Source: Camarhynchus parvulus (taxonomy: Eukaryota; Chordata; Aves; Passeriformes; Thraupidae). Taken from it: a stretch of 64,000 bases of DNA. This document shows positions 1 through 13,700 of the stretch, one piece after another (the first letter of the stretch is position 1; each line of letters starts with the position of its first letter). Location: positions 29,757,493 to 29,821,492 of the forward strand of contig NC_044573.1 of the NCBI RefSeq assembly GCF_901933205.1, given 5' to 3'. The notes beneath the pieces were generated by a model. That model was not told the origin of the DNA. It was given only the letters and a program-made list of their open reading frames with translations, and did no database searches. The position numbers were made by a program, and so were the translations under genes.

Positions 1-2509
1 TGATAAACCCATCAGACTACCATGAAAGATGGGAGCATTGAATGTTTGATTCATGAATATTAGACCTTTATCTTCCTGGCTTATCAGCCTCACATATTGA
101 ACAGAATTTTTGTGAGCCTTGCCCATCTTTCAGAACCTCATGCCCTAAAGCAGTGACTGTTCTCCAGTCTCTCTCTGTAGCTATACTACATTCCTCCATC
201 ATGTAATCTTCTAAACATTTGTATGTCATGCTATTTTCTTCATAAAAGAGTCTAGAAAGTGGAGAGGTCAAACTCAAAAAAAGATGGTACTAAGTTGTAA
301 GATCAAGCTGAGGTACCACAGCAAACCATATAATGCCATAATGTAATTAAATCTAATTTCTTTTGTGCCTTGATTAATCATACAATAGTTAATACATTTG
401 ACAGTTATTATTAGATTCTGAGGCTAAAAATGAGATTTTTTAAGTGTCAGATCCTCCTGTTCATTTTAAGAAACAGATGTGTAGATTCTGAAGCATAAGC
501 TGCCACTCAGCTCAGTTACTAAATTGTGACATGTGTGGAAATACTGAGGTGAGGAAGCCTTACTTTTGAAATGATGTGTGCATAATAAGGTACAGGCTGA
601 AAGCAAGCCAGAAAGCAGTATAACCCAGTCAATGAGAAGAAGCTCATGCTGGAGCCATCTGCATTCCTATGCCATGTGTCCAAGTTAAAAAGAGAGTCAA
701 TGACTTTACTGTCTTGACAAATCAGATGCCTCTTGAGGCCTTTGGGAAATTTGCATTGCAGCCCTTAGCAAAATTTTGATTTTGCTCAAGATAATGCAGT
801 TTGTAGTGAGGGCTGGATATATTAAACAAGAAGAAAAAACACATTAAAAAAACACATTAAAAAAAGCTTAGAGAACAGAAAAAGAGGTAGGATGAGAACA
901 AAGCTAATAAGAAATATTCTCTTTGGTAAAGGCCCAGTTTATCTTTGTGCTTAGGTAAAATCATAAGCAGGGAAGGCTCATGAAGAGAGTGCAGACTGAA
1001 GTGGAAATACAGAGCTGCCTTTCCAAGCAGTAGTGGAGTGCAGTCAGCACTGTCTCTGCTGCAGCCTGAGGATTTATTTCAAAGTTGTTTCTAATTCTAA
1101 GTGATGGGCTTGCTTGCTTGAGCAGCGGCAATTGAAGCTTGAAACACCATGACACATCATTTCAGTAAGACCAGATACCGATCGAATCACCATCATTTTT
1201 TCTTTACAATACAAAGCAAAATGCACATAAACAGGACGTTTTTGTTGCTTATTCATTTTGTATTTTATCATCTATTAACTGCTGCTTAAATATCCTTGTA
1301 GGCTATGTTAATTAAATTAAACATCCTGGAAAGTGGGCAATGGTTGCCTTATAGCTCAAGGCAAAAAAGAAATAATTGCATAAAATTTTATTTGAGTCTC
1401 TGAATTTCCATGCCTTGCCATTCTCTTTCTCTTTTTCTTATCTAATAATATGCAGACCTTCTGCAGCTGGAAAAGTGTGGGGGTTTTGCCTCAAAAGCAA
1501 GAACTGAGGTATAGAGATAAAAGCATATCCCACTTAATAAGAGCAGACAAAGCACAAAAGTGCTCCTTGTTGCAGCTGAGTCATTGGGAAGTGCCTGGTC
1601 TGTGCAGTGCCCCCTTTAGTCCTGTTTATGAAAGACTGTTCCTTGTTGTCTGCTTTTGAAGGTGGTAAACGTTAACTTGAAGGTTGATGGTTAAATTGCT
1701 AGGTATTTTTCCTTGGAGACCGCATGACTCGGGGAGAAACTGAAATACTCACAAATCTTCCCCTCTCCCTCAGCAACAAACTGTGTGATTGCAGAGGAAC
1801 CCTTCTGGCTTGCAGAGAGGGCACGGGATGGTTGTTCTCAATGTGTGCATGGAAACACATCTGCAGCTCTGTTTGATCAAACACCTCCATGTTTTTCAGA
1901 TGTGAATGTTCACAGCATGTGTGTAAGGGAGATAGTAGTATTCTTAGCACAGAAATGTCACCATCTCTAGAATAAAATCAAGTTGGCAAGAAGGAAGTGT
2001 TTATATATATAAAAGGTATATTTGGTTTTCTATCATCTGAACATTATTTTTTGTGAGGGGACATTCTACACCCTATGACAACTGAGTTTCTTTTTGGAAA
2101 CCTAAATATTCCCACTAGATCACTGGTGTCCTTGTGTTCATTCACTTCTTCAAGGCACTAAATGTATTTGTGAGTTAATTATCTCTTCTACAAAGCCATC
2201 CTGAGTGTTCCATTGTGTGTCTACTAAGGAGGAAATGAAGATGACCCACCCTTCTGTGCACTGTGCAATAGCTTTTACATTTTCACATCTGCCAGGTCAT
2301 ATGTGTGCTTCTACCTGAAACTTGCTTGTCAGTCCCCAGTTTCATTCATAGTCCTTCACTCACACTCGTTGTGTGGTTTTTAGAAGACGCGAGCTGCTGC
2401 TGGACACCTGCATGTGCTGGTATGTAAGGGAGGAACCTGCCCCATCCAGGGAGGCACAGCTATAGAATAGCCAAGGGCTTTGGTCATCCTCAGAACCAGA
2501 CTCAGATGG
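1..2509. other. Noncoding AT-rich sequence, no gene seen
   Basis: No exon, RNA gene or clear transposon is recognised here. The open frames are short (under 85 codons), lack similarity to any protein I know, and overlap each other on both strands as chance ORFs do. There is a small direct repeat of an A-rich unit containing CACATT at about 835-866. The stretch just left of the CR1 fragment (about 2460-2510) may be a decayed part of that element, but I cannot align it securely. Confidence 0.6.
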
Positions 2510-2875
2510 GAAAAGAGCTCTGAGATCGAGTCCCTAATCTTTGACTGAACACCACCTTCTTAAATAGATGATGGCATTAAATGCCATTTCCAGTCATTTC
2601 TCAAACATCTTCAGGGATGGTGACTCCATCACCTCTCTGGGTTGTTCATTCCAATGTTGAATCAACTGTTCTGTGGAGAAATTCCCCCTGAGGTCAAACC
2701 TGAACCTCCCCTGGCACAGTCTGAAGCTGTGTCTCATCCTGGCACTGGTTGCCAGGGAGAAGAGGCTGATCCCCACCCAACTACACCCTCCTTTCACCTG
2801 AAATTGTCAGGTGAAAGGGGTTGCAGAGAGCGATAAGGTCTGCCCTGAGCCTCCTGTTCTCTGGGCTAAAATCCT
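2510..2875 (-). mobile_element. CR1 LINE 3' fragment (minus orientation)
   Basis: Read on the minus strand, this matches the typical 3' end of the avian CR1 retrotransposon. On the plus strand the diagnostic blocks occur in reverse-complement order: a 'cagggatggtgactcc' block near 2614, 'ctgttctgtggagaaatt' near 2668, 'cctcccctggcacagtctga' near 2705, 'agggagaagaggctgat' near 2753, and 'agagagcgataaggtctgcc' near 2825. CR1 elements are usually 5'-truncated, and this copy follows that rule, with no full reverse-transcriptase frame. The copy is diverged and has lost the terminal short-repeat tail in recognisable form. A perfect 12-bp-arm inverted repeat (2790-2818) interrupts it where ordinary copies have a short unpaired stretch. 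The subfamily was not determined. Confidence 0.85.
2790..2818. repeat. Perfect inverted repeat inside CR1 copy
   Basis: The left arm CCTTTCACCTGA (2790-2801) and right arm TCAGGTGAAAGG (2807-2818) are exact reverse complements separated by five bases. The usual CR1 sequence has only one of these arms at this point, so the second arm probably arose by a local template-switch event in this copy. Confidence 0.85.
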
Positions 2876-5800
2876 CATGGAGGTGTAACTGCTCTTCAGT
2901 GCATCCTCCCTGACCTACCCTTAGCTACTGCCTCGTGCCTCGGGTACTCTCAAATAGTTTGATCTACTGCCTGGAGCTCATGTAAGAGCTCTCATGCTCT
3001 CTGCAAGAGCAGAGACTGAGACACAGCTGTGCTTATTTAATACAAAAACCTCTTTGCCTTGTAGGTGATGCATGCTCACACATATTTCTGCACACCTGAT
3101 GTATGCAAATGGCCACCAGCAAATCAGCTGTGGTCATGCACACGCTTTGCTAATGAGAGATCCCTAATTCAATAGAGAGACTTTGTGAGCTTTGAAAATA
3201 TGGGCTGTTGTATCCTTAGGTAGTAAGCTTTGTCACAGGTTCCAGGATTGCTGCTTAAAAACCATGTGAAAGTGATTCTAGCAACAATTACTCCTAATTG
3301 CCCTTGCTTTGGAGATGCATGAGATGAAATCTGAGCTCTGTTCAGAGGTATTTACTTTTTGATAAATAGCCATTTTGCAGCTTGATTTAATGGTTTCATT
3401 AGGCACACGTACGAAGAGATCGTGCACAGAAAAATGTACTTGTACATATCAATGAAGGGCATGGTAAGAGTATTAGAAATTTGCTTAAGGCACAGCTGAA
3501 GCTGCCTGGTGCAGGTCTGTAAGTGCATTCTGTTTACAAGGCAAATTACTATCAATCCATCATTGCAATGTGTTCAACTGATGCCGCTATAGGATCTGAA
3601 AAGGTCTTGCTTTCCAGCAGTCTAAAGAAATGAACACTTACAATGTGTATTTTAAGAAAGGAGAATGTGGTAGAAATAGATCTATTTCTGTCAGGTGTGT
3701 TCTTATGCTGAATGCTCTCTGCTAAACCTCTGCATAAATATTCTTGTTGTTTTAATTCAGATGCGACATTATCACATTTTGTTATCAGCTGCTGGGTGAA
3801 AAGATTTTTGCCAAGGTGCTGAAATAGTATGGTTTTATTGCCACTTACACTGCTGAGACTTCAGTATCACATAATGGAGGTGATGCTTTATTTTATAGAT
3901 GTGTTTCTAAGCTAAAGTTTCACTATTAATAAACAGATAAATGGCGGTTTATTAATATAAATGGAACATATGTCACAATGATCCTTTAGCCATGTTCTAA
4001 GCTATATAGTGTTAGTTAAAGTTTGCTACCAATATATAAACTTACATGATAGTTATATTTTGGTTTATCTGGTTTTTAATGGTAATACCAGATGGGAATG
4101 GCTACCTTTGGAAGTGACTGGAACAAGGAAAGCAATTGCCTGTGCTTTTGATGCTGTCTTAGTACTGTCCTGGTTAAACCTTAGTAGGGGAATAAAAAAG
4201 CACAGCTTTGCAATTGAGGCTGTTAGAGGAAATGAGGTTTTCTGCACAAACACAGGAAATAACAGTAGGGATGTTCACATATTCCCAGTCAACACTTTCC
4301 AGTTGATGTGTACAGTTAACTCTTCTCCCTGTTTGATGGTCCTGCTTTCTTGTCCTGCTCCCAGCAGCTTTCACCCTTCTGTAGCTCCAGTCTGAAGGGC
4401 TTTCTGCCAGTGACAGTTCTGTTCCCCAGCTCTCAAGTTCAATCTACAGAAAGGGGAGTAAAGCATATAATGAGTACACAGATATTTTCTTTGTCCACGT
4501 TCTCATACAGGCTTGGTACAAATATTTATTTAAATGGTGGGAAATGCCAGTAGCTCCCTTGCCAAAAGCATCGCTCCCAGCTGCCGACCTTGGGCAGAGA
4601 ACACTGAATACAGGATTAGTACTTTAAAAGCCTTGAAAACTAACTGGGGAAAGTTGTGGCACAATTGTGATTTAGTGTTAGCTCCTGATTCGAACAGAGT
4701 CCAGTGTTCCTCCTACTCTTCTGGAACTAGGAGCAGTAACATAAGTATACGTGTGTTATCCTGCATATTTTATGAGATCAGAATTCCCCATTAAACTGAC
4801 CTTTCTTTTTGTTTCAAACTAGACTAGGCCCCATGACTTACAGCAATAAATCCTGTAATCTTCTAGCATTTGCCAGATTCAGGCTTGACTGATGGTGTGT
4901 TTAAGAACTTCCACTGTCTCTCACACTGGCACACAGCTGTTTGGGTGATGGCCCAACACATGGGGGTTCTTGTACATGATCAGGGTGAATAACACATCTG
5001 CTCAAAGAGGATGTTGTTTTCCCTTCGTGTCATTGTTAATACTGGAAGGCTCAGAAACACAAGCCACAAGTTTACTGATACTCCAAGGGCATTTTCGTTC
5101 TTGTTTTCCAAGTATTAACTCTGAACTGCTCCCAGTGGTAGCTGTTCAGGGAAATTACTGTCCCAATAACTTAAATGCTATGATTTCTAAGCTTAACCAT
5201 TACACATTTCAGATATTCTCTCAGTGGGATAAGAAAACAGGAAGCCAGCTCATTATTCATCTTCAGAAAATGATCCTTTAGTCATATTCATGTATATCAA
5301 GCAGCTCATGAAAGGGCCTGGCACTTCACCTTCAGCTATCATATGACCCATAGTCAAGGAGATGCTCTTGTAAACATTGCAAGGATTTTTTCCTCTCTGA
5401 CAGAGATAGGAGCTAATGAAACATGAATATTCAGTGCCACAGCAGCCGATTGACCAACAGGTAAGGCTGGTGTCTACTTGTAATAGTTTCTAAGGTCAAG
5501 AGATGACAAAATAATTTAAATCATCTGCTTTCCAAGGCTGTGAAATCCTGACTATGTAGCCTGAACTTTGAAGTTGGCAGATACCTATATTAGGCATATT
5601 GAATATGATCCTTAATTGTCACCACTGATTGCAGTAGTGGGCAGGCCAAATCAACCATGCTGTTGGGCAAGACATAAATTTATGTGCCTTCTGCTAAGAC
5701 ACCACAGAGAATGCTCATGGTTGCCTGAAGCAGTCTTGTATCAAATTTTATTCCATTAAGATGCATCTGTAATATCTACATCCAAAATATTATTTTCAAC

Positions 5801-8800
5801 TTGATTACAAGTTTGTGTCAAGGTAACTACGGTACAGTCTCTGTCACTAATACCACTTTCAGCACCTCCCTGGTGACATAAGATCACAGTTTTGGTATTA
5901 TCATTCATCTAACTGATGAAAATATTCTCTGCTAGGTATTGTGCAAAAGTGTTATTTCAGGTGTAGTTTGGAAGTGTTGGCTGGCCCATTTTGTGTCAAG
6001 GGAGATAACTAATGTATTCTGTTCCCCTGACAATTCTAGAAACTATTAGGTAACAGGTGTTTGATTGTTAGATTGTTCTTCTGAGAATGTGAAGTAGCAA
6101 GTTGTTTCAACATTTTCCTCTTAAGTGAAAATAATATTGCTTGTTGTTTTTTGATTAATTTTAATCTTTAGGTTGATAGGCAGATCAGAGTCTTGTTTTT
6201 CTCAAGATTAATGGGTTTCCTTACCTTTCTCCCTGTTGTTTTTCCTTTTTCCTCCACTATCAGAGCCAAACTACTAAAACATAGCAGATGCTGACAAACA
6301 GAAAGAACCCCTTCTGCTTTTAATTTATCAAGAAAGTGCTAAAAATTTGGTTTTCTTGTTCACTTAATCATTTTGACAAGCTGACAGTACAATGTATCAT
6401 CACTAGATAGGTGACAATGCTAATTCTGCAGCACGTTCTCAAGGGAGATTTTTATTGTAAAAATTGACATATATTGTATTAAGGCAATCAAAATACATTT
6501 AGTAAAACAGAAATTCACTACTCTGTGCAGTTAAGCATCTTTCTGGGTCTTTACCACTGTAGAGACAGAGTTTCTGCTAATCTCAGCAGCCTCAGCATGT
6601 GGGCTCTGGTAAAGCTGGCAGGTCCTTCGTGTCAGTCCCCACTTCTGAAGCTGTTGTGATGCTGACAGATAGGAAGCAGACAGATGTTTGCCTAATGATT
6701 CTTTCCCTGGAGAGTCCTACCAGAGCTCTTGGCAGGAAAATTGGGGAATTACCTTGGAAATTGCTAACTCACTTTCCCAAAGCGATAGACCAGTGCATTA
6801 CAAAACAAATTTGACCAGTTTGTGAATATATGAGCTGCCTCCAGAAAGGGAGAGAAACTATTGCTAGCATAGATGCTGTCACACATCTCTTGCACTGTCA
6901 AATCAGTTCCATTGCTGTTGGCAAGGACTGATGTCTGATGTTTCAGCTGAAGGGAAACATTCTCTAAAACATACATAATTTGAGTGGTCCTGGACAGAAA
7001 ACAGACAGGAAGCAATTCCTGAGAAAACCCCCTGAGGGTAGGGGGGAAACAAAAAAGAAGTTTAATTTTTGTTTTGAGTGCATTTTCAGAAACTGTGGTA
7101 ATCAGCATGGTGAAAGATTCAGGTAAAGAGAAATTCTAATTCTTTCCTCATGTGATGACTGTTTGTCCTGCAGTGTGAGGTCAGATTTCCTTTTCTCTTC
7201 GTGGTTCCCATAGTGGTAGTCAGAGACCAGGCTGCAGGCAGAGGGAGTTGCTGAGATGGCTGTACCCCTGTGTGCAATCAGGTGTTGGAAGTGTCAACTG
7301 GCAGTATATTACACTGCTTATTTTGCTCCATGGATTACGTACTGTGCCCACACATTGAGATGCTTTTAACTCATGTGCAGACTTTGATCTTTCTTTTTTT
7401 TTTTTTTTTCCTGGTATTATTGGGTTTTATCTGTGACCTGTGCAAGAAAAAGCCCAAGCTGAGGAGAATATCTAAGCCTTGCTGATGCCTGCCATATGGT
7501 GACTTATGCTGAGATATATTTTTTCTTGATTTCTCTGATATATTCAACATCACAATCCCCATATGGTTAGTGCTTCTTTGTGTATTCCGGTGGGAGTTTA
7601 TCTTTTGCTTTTCGAAGATTTGCCACAGAGACTATCCTTAGTGGAACAGCACTGTGTGCCTGGCTCATCTAATCATCCTCCCTAGTTAGGGATGCATCAG
7701 GGACTCTGTGTTAAATTGGGAAAGGCTTTTAAAGTTGAATATCTGAATATTGAAAGCTGTAGAAATACTGAAGAGCAAACAGAAGGCATCATACATTAGA
7801 GTGTTTGGTCAGCTTTGACTTCCTCCTGCCAACAGCTGACTATGACTTGATTTTCATGGCAAAGCTTGGGGAATCACAGTAAAGCAATATCCCCTCCTCC
7901 TGAAGTGACCAGAAATATTTTCTTCCATTACAGCAAATTCAAAACATGCAACATGCTCAAGGATCTTTGAGCATGATCAAAGAGCTATTACTGTAATGTA
8001 GGACTGCTTCATAGTTCCACCCATTTAATATCAAAATATGAGTATCTTGTTGATACTGGCAAGTCAAATCTATCTAGGTGCTCAGTAGGTTTTTAATAAA
8101 ATGACAATTAAAAACCCAAACCCCTGTTGTTCATCATAAAGAATTTTGCTGCTGTTTCACCTAACCCTGAAGACCATGACTTTTCACATCATCATACTGA
8201 GGGTGTGTCCATGGGAGTGAGCAGTGCTTCTGGGAGAGAACAAGTGCATCAGCCTGCTTAAGGGTCACCTTGTAGAGGGCAGCATGAGTCAGAAAACCAT
8301 CCTAAAAAATCCCAAAACAGAGTCCAAAGAAATGCAGACTCAGTGGGACTCTTCAGGATACAAGCAACATGCAGCTCCTATGCAATGGTTTCCAGCTGGA
8401 GCCACAGTGGAAGAATAAACCCAGACCAAAGTAGATGCTGCTTTTTCCAGTTCCCAGTAGACACATCAGTGCACTACATAATTTGATTTATTCAATTTCA
8501 TGTTTGTCATTCAGACATCTGTTAGATTTTTATATCCTTAGCCATAGTAATAAAGGAGTTCCATATAATGTCTTATTACAATGGTATCAGATGCTGGAAA
8601 GCAGCACTGTGAAAGATGTCACTGTGATTTTGAGAGGTACAGTGCATGCATATCATCAAGATTAATTAATGGTAACAAACAACATTAGTGTGAGAATTTG
8701 ATTAACCTAACTGCCTTTGTTTTCAAAACAGAAAATATGTAAACAGTTATAATATTCTGTCCTTCAACCTCCAAGTCCACTCTTCTTCCTTTCTCCCTCC

Positions 8801-10462
8801 CCTTGTTAGTCAAAATCAGACAGATGGTGTGTACTGAAAGGCTGTAAATCAGGAAGGATATAGTCTAAGGTCTGTGGCATATGTGGTATTTATAGGTATT
8901 TCCTATACTCTAGTAGTACTTCACACCTCTAAAGCATCAAGTATACAGTAGCATAAAAATAGGAATAGTAGAGTAATAAGAACAATTACAAAAAACCCCA
9001 AAACTCCAGGGTATTTTTCTGAGATGAATGAACTGGTCATAGATATTGATTGTACAACTACACCCACCATGGAAGTCTAGACAGACTGGAAGACTCTTCA
9101 CCCACTTTTTTATACTGGTAAGGTTATGTATGTATGAATCTATGCATGTGTATGTACAAAAAATTGCAGAGGCACACAGACACACACACAAGAGCTTTCT
9201 TTGATCCAGCTCCCCAAGTCTCTCAGCTAACTGGCAAATACATATCAAAGCTCCAATAAAATAGCTAAACCAAGTAAATACAATGTCTTATATTTATCCA
9301 CAGTTAAGTTATCCAAGTCACAGTGTCTGGCAATGTTCTCACATGGTTTGAACTGCCATAAATTCTGGAGGAGTTCTGTAGTGAAGTTACACAGTAAGTG
9401 CTGTGTGTTACACACTGAATCACAGAGTTTTACCAAAGGAGCTGCAGTATCAGCTGGTTTCCTGAATTGCTTGTATTTATGGGGAGTGATCATCGGTGAT
9501 ATATAAGGTCGATCTGTGCTGCTGTCATCACTGCCCAGAGACCAAGAATGCAATGATTTTTCAGAAATTCTTTTTGCTGCTTTCCTGTCCCATGTCACCT
9601 GGAAAATGAACTCTGGTAAGAACAATCAACAGAGCGGCACAGCCAGTGCAGATTCTGGGCACATTTGAGAGACACTTCTGATCCCAAAACTGCATGATTA
9701 TCTGATTCACTCTTTTACTCACCAGTAAAACAGTTGTTGAGTTGTTGTCTGCTTGGGCACTCAGGTACCACAGCCATGAGCACCACCCACACTTAAGATG
9801 GGCATGGTAAGTTAAGAGTGCAACATTAAACTCTGTGACTGAATGAGTTTCTGTAATGTAGAAGTTCAGAAAAAAACTCAGAAGGTGAAGGGCTCATGCA
9901 AAAGCAGGAGGTATCAGTGTCCCAGCAATAGCAAAGTTAGGTGTCTGAGAAATGGCTTGAAGGCAACCTCTTCCCCAAAGAGCTGGTATTTTCACAAGAC
10001 AAGGGATCTTTAAATAAGCAAGAAGCATGATAAAAACCTTCCTGACCTTCATTCGACTTTAGTGATATCTGTGGTGGCCTGATTGGTTAGCTGGGTGGGG
10101 AGATTTGTCTTTACTTATGTGGGTGACAGGAGGTCTTTGAAACTAAAATATAAAAGCATTATGAGTGTAGCCTTTGCTTCCAGTTTGCCCACATGTAATC
10201 TTTAATTCCAAGTCTAATGCAAAATCCTTTGTATGAGAAGTAAAAACTGGTGGAGATGCGCAATAATGGAGGCCCATGAAATTCAGAATTACAGCCATGT
10301 TGTTTTCTTCTTTTTTAAAGACAGCTCAGTGTATTCTAAAGATCTCTATGTTGCATAATATGGGATTCCTGTCTCAAGGAACTTGAAATCTAATTTCAAA
10401 CACTAAATAATAGGTAAGGTCACAAAAAAATAGAGAGATGTTAGGTGAAAGTGAGAAAAGAA
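2876..10462. other. Noncoding sequence between the two CR1 copies
   Basis: No gene is recognised. The longest frames (4009-4395 plus strand, 128 codons; 9245-9625 minus strand, 126 codons) resemble no family I know and show no supporting splice or start context. Minor items are a 16-T run at 7394-7409, a near-palindrome at 7952-7975 and a short CA run near 9179-9190. The stretch near 3080-3210 contains a perfect POU octamer (3103-3110) and looks non-random, but such octamers occur repeatedly in the window. Confidence 0.6.
7952..7975. repeat. 24-bp near-perfect palindrome
   Basis: Both halves of this 24-base segment read CATGCTCAA outward from the centre. When the segment is compared with its own reverse complement, 22 of 24 positions match. 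It has almost no loop, so it resembles a dyad protein-binding site more than a hairpin RNA. No gene is nearby. Confidence 0.7.
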
Positions 10463-10766
10463 AGTGAGATGGGAGTCGGTCTCTTTTCCCAAGTAACAAG
10501 TGAAAAGAAGAGAGGAAATGGTCTTAAGTTGCTCCAAGGGAGGTGTAGATTAGACATTAGGGAAAATTCCTTCACCAAAAGGGTTGTCAATGGGAACAGG
10601 CTGCTCAGGGAAGTGGTGGAGTCACCCTCCCTGGAGGTATTTAAAAGATGTGTGGATGTGGCAGTCAGGGACATGGGTTAGTGGGAAACCCAGCAGTGCT
10701 GGGTTGATGGTTAGACTCAATGATATTAGAAGTCCCTTCCAACCTAAATGGTTCTATGACTCTAAA
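10463..10766 (+). mobile_element. CR1 LINE 3' end (plus orientation)
   Basis: This is a clear CR1 3' terminal fragment in plus orientation. Recognisable blocks in order are 'cttttcccaagtaacaag' near 10483, 'agaggaaatggtctta' near 10511, 'gggttgtcaatgggaacag' near 10580, 'ctgctcagggaagtggtgga' at 10601, 'ccctggaggtatttaaaaga' near 10629 and 'gggttgatggttagactcaa' near 10700. It ends in a 'ttctatgactcta'-type tail characteristic of the short terminal CR1 repeat. It is strongly 5'-truncated, and the start is uncertain by about 20 bases because similarity fades to the left. The open frames across it are accidental. Confidence 0.92.
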
Positions 10767-13700
10767 TGAAAATAAGTTGGTTTTTTGTACCCAGAGAGCG
10801 GATTATGGATTTAAAGCAACTTTTCCAAATGTCTGTTCTATAAAAATAGAAACCATAGAATAGTGATGTCTCTGTAGAAGACAGATTTTGTTTTCATTGT
10901 AGTTTTATATTTAGAGAAAGCAGCTAGTATATTCCATCCCAGGAGGCCTTTCCTCAAAATTTGCTACAAGTATCCTACCACATAACAAATTTACCTTAGG
11001 ATGTTGGGATTTTTTTTCATTCATACCTTGAGGCAAAAGAGATTGTAACAGCTGTCTTTCATATTTCACCGTGGTACATCTGTGTTTCAATCACTGTTTT
11101 GTCTAAATTTCCCTTTAGTAGGATTTAGATAACCAAACAAGATTAAAGGTTTCACTATGCAAAAAAAGCAAAACACAGAAGTCACTGTATTTATACTGAT
11201 GCTCAGCCTAATGTGTTTCTACAAAAGAGCACAACTAAATTCAGTCTGGGACATCAGACTTACAATTTAGGTGGGCAGGAAGGAAGGAACATCTATGTTA
11301 AGGGAAAAAACTGATGAGGGGGGAGGAGAAAGCAACACGTGAAACAGGATAATCCTATATTAATAAATCCTAAGCTCTGCACATTTTTGTCTCCTCCTTT
11401 CTGGTTCTTGCTATTGCTCTTTTGTGCAATCCCTTTGTGGCATGACTTTGGTGCAAGTGTCCCTTTGGCCCTAGTATGTGTCAGGAAAGTGGCTATCCCA
11501 TAATACAACCAGCAAGGATCAATGCAGTGATAAACTGTTTTACTGTGAATGGAGTTGATAAAACATAACAAATAAACTTTGCTCTTTAAAAAGTCTGACA
11601 GGGCTGACAATCACTAAATTCAGAGGGGCCTTGGAGTTTTTGAGAATCTTTTTGCTTGAAAAGTGCTCTAATTAGTGATTAAAGGAAACGAGGAGGCTCG
11701 GCATATGAAGCAGAGTGAAACTGCTGGCATGATTAACAGCTGGTAAAAATACGGATTTGAAATAATTGCACTGTTCTCCAAGTTCATGGCCTGTTTTTAA
11801 TCATTCTACACAGTTCTTTTGATGACAGAAAGAGAACAGGCTAACTAACTCACTGGCTAGCCTGAGAACTGTAGGAATCCATTTTGTGGCCTCTGATCAA
11901 GAGAAAGCACTTCTAATGATTGTAGCAGGGAAGGAGCAAACAAGAATCACTCACTATCATGTCACGCCAGGGATTTATAATCCATGGCTATAGGACAGTT
12001 TAAATTCTCTGTAGGATACAAGCTGAAAAATGGTAAATCTGGGCCTCATTTTGTTTCAAGAATGAAACAAAAAATAAACTTGCATTTCTGACTACCAACA
12101 GGTCCCTGCAGGCATGTAGAGGATCTTGCATGACTGCAATTTGACTGCAGATGGAAAGTTACAGACTTTCATTTTTCTGATGTAAATCTTATTTTCCAAA
12201 ACAGTTTTTGTTTTAAACACCCCTCCTGAAATGCCCTTTTTGGTGAATCTTAGTACATACCTCTGCATTCAAATGGGTTTCTCAGCCTGCCGGATGCTAC
12301 TGGCAGGGCAGTGATTTGTCTGTGGACTTTATTCATTCTCCTGTGATTATTAATCACCTAATAACCACCTCAAAACTTCCTATAAGTCTCAGCAAACCAT
12401 GACATTTACTTCACCTCTGAAGTAAAACTTCTGAATAAACATGCATCCTCACAGCTTGTCCAGGAATTCAGGACAGTACTGGAGAATGACACACAGAAAG
12501 AGGAGAGAGTGCAGAGAACAGTCAAATTGAAACACTCAAAACCCCATGCTATGTTCAGATATTAAGGCTAACGCTAGGACTACTCTAAAGGTGGAAGCCA
12601 TTTTAAAGGTGGAAAGCTTTTCAAACAAAGCATGGCAAGAGAAAAAACCCTGCAGGACTGCAGGGAACAGGCTTTGTGCTCCACAGTAGAGAGAAGCTGG
12701 AAAGAAAGGGAAAATGAAAGGTTAGAGGAGCAGAAAGTAAGAAAAAGTAGGAGGGAAAAGATGTGGAGAACTAGAACAAATAAAAAGGGCAGTACAGATC
12801 CTTAAAAAAAAGGCGGAAGAGGTATTAAAAAGGAAAAGCAGCCAATAAAATTTTCCATTAAGAAAACTGAATTATTTCCTGGTTCTTTCAAAAAATGGAA
12901 CCTCAATAAGCAAAGTTACTCAGAATCTCAATTTTTGTATCTCAGCCAAAACAAAGAGAAAAATTAGAAGCTGTGACAAAAATCAGGTACAGGAAGCCAA
13001 AAACCTGAAAGAAGCTTAGTTTTGGAAAAACTGAAGTGAAATGAAATGTGCAAATATACTTTCTGTTAAATCAGCTTGAAGGAAATCTCACACACCAATG
13101 GTGCAAAAATGACAGCCAGGGACTTGGGAATAGAGCTAGAAGTAGAGAAATGGTAGTCATAATCAGCTAGTCCTAACAATTATTTACTGTAACTTCCCTC
13201 CAAAGTGTTGTTTTTCTTGAACATTAAATGTCCAAAGCATATCAGATTTATTACAAACTACAGTTAATTAATTTAGCACCCCTGCTAGAGAAACCAGTCA
13301 ATTTTCCTCTGTGTCAGGTGGCCTCTCCAGTAGCATACTCAGCCTTGGCAGGCTGCCTGGGCATTCCCTAGCCTCTTGGAAATGTAAGACAGGTGCTGCT
13401 CTGGGTTGAATCTGTTGATCTTATCTGTGTGTAAATAAGTAAAACATCTGAGGCAACAAATGAGCCAAGAATGAAGCTGTGCTTGATAAAGTTGTACCTG
13501 GGCATCTTTAGAATCTCTTGTGAAATGTATTCAACTAAGAATGGAAACGTGGATTCTGAGCTGTGACAGTTGCAGTGTTCGGCAATTTGCAAATCTCATC
13601 CACATTTGTTCTTCCCATATACATAAATACTGTTGGATAAGAGATGGGAGAGAGATCCTATAGCAGAATCTCCCTTATCAAAGGTAATGGATAAACCTGT

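Noticed and set aside
835..866. Repeated A-rich CACATT units
   Set aside because: Simple low-complexity sequence with no further structure.
4009..4395. 128-codon plus-strand frame
   Set aside because: No family was recognised. Two other frames on the opposite strand overlap it, which is typical of chance.
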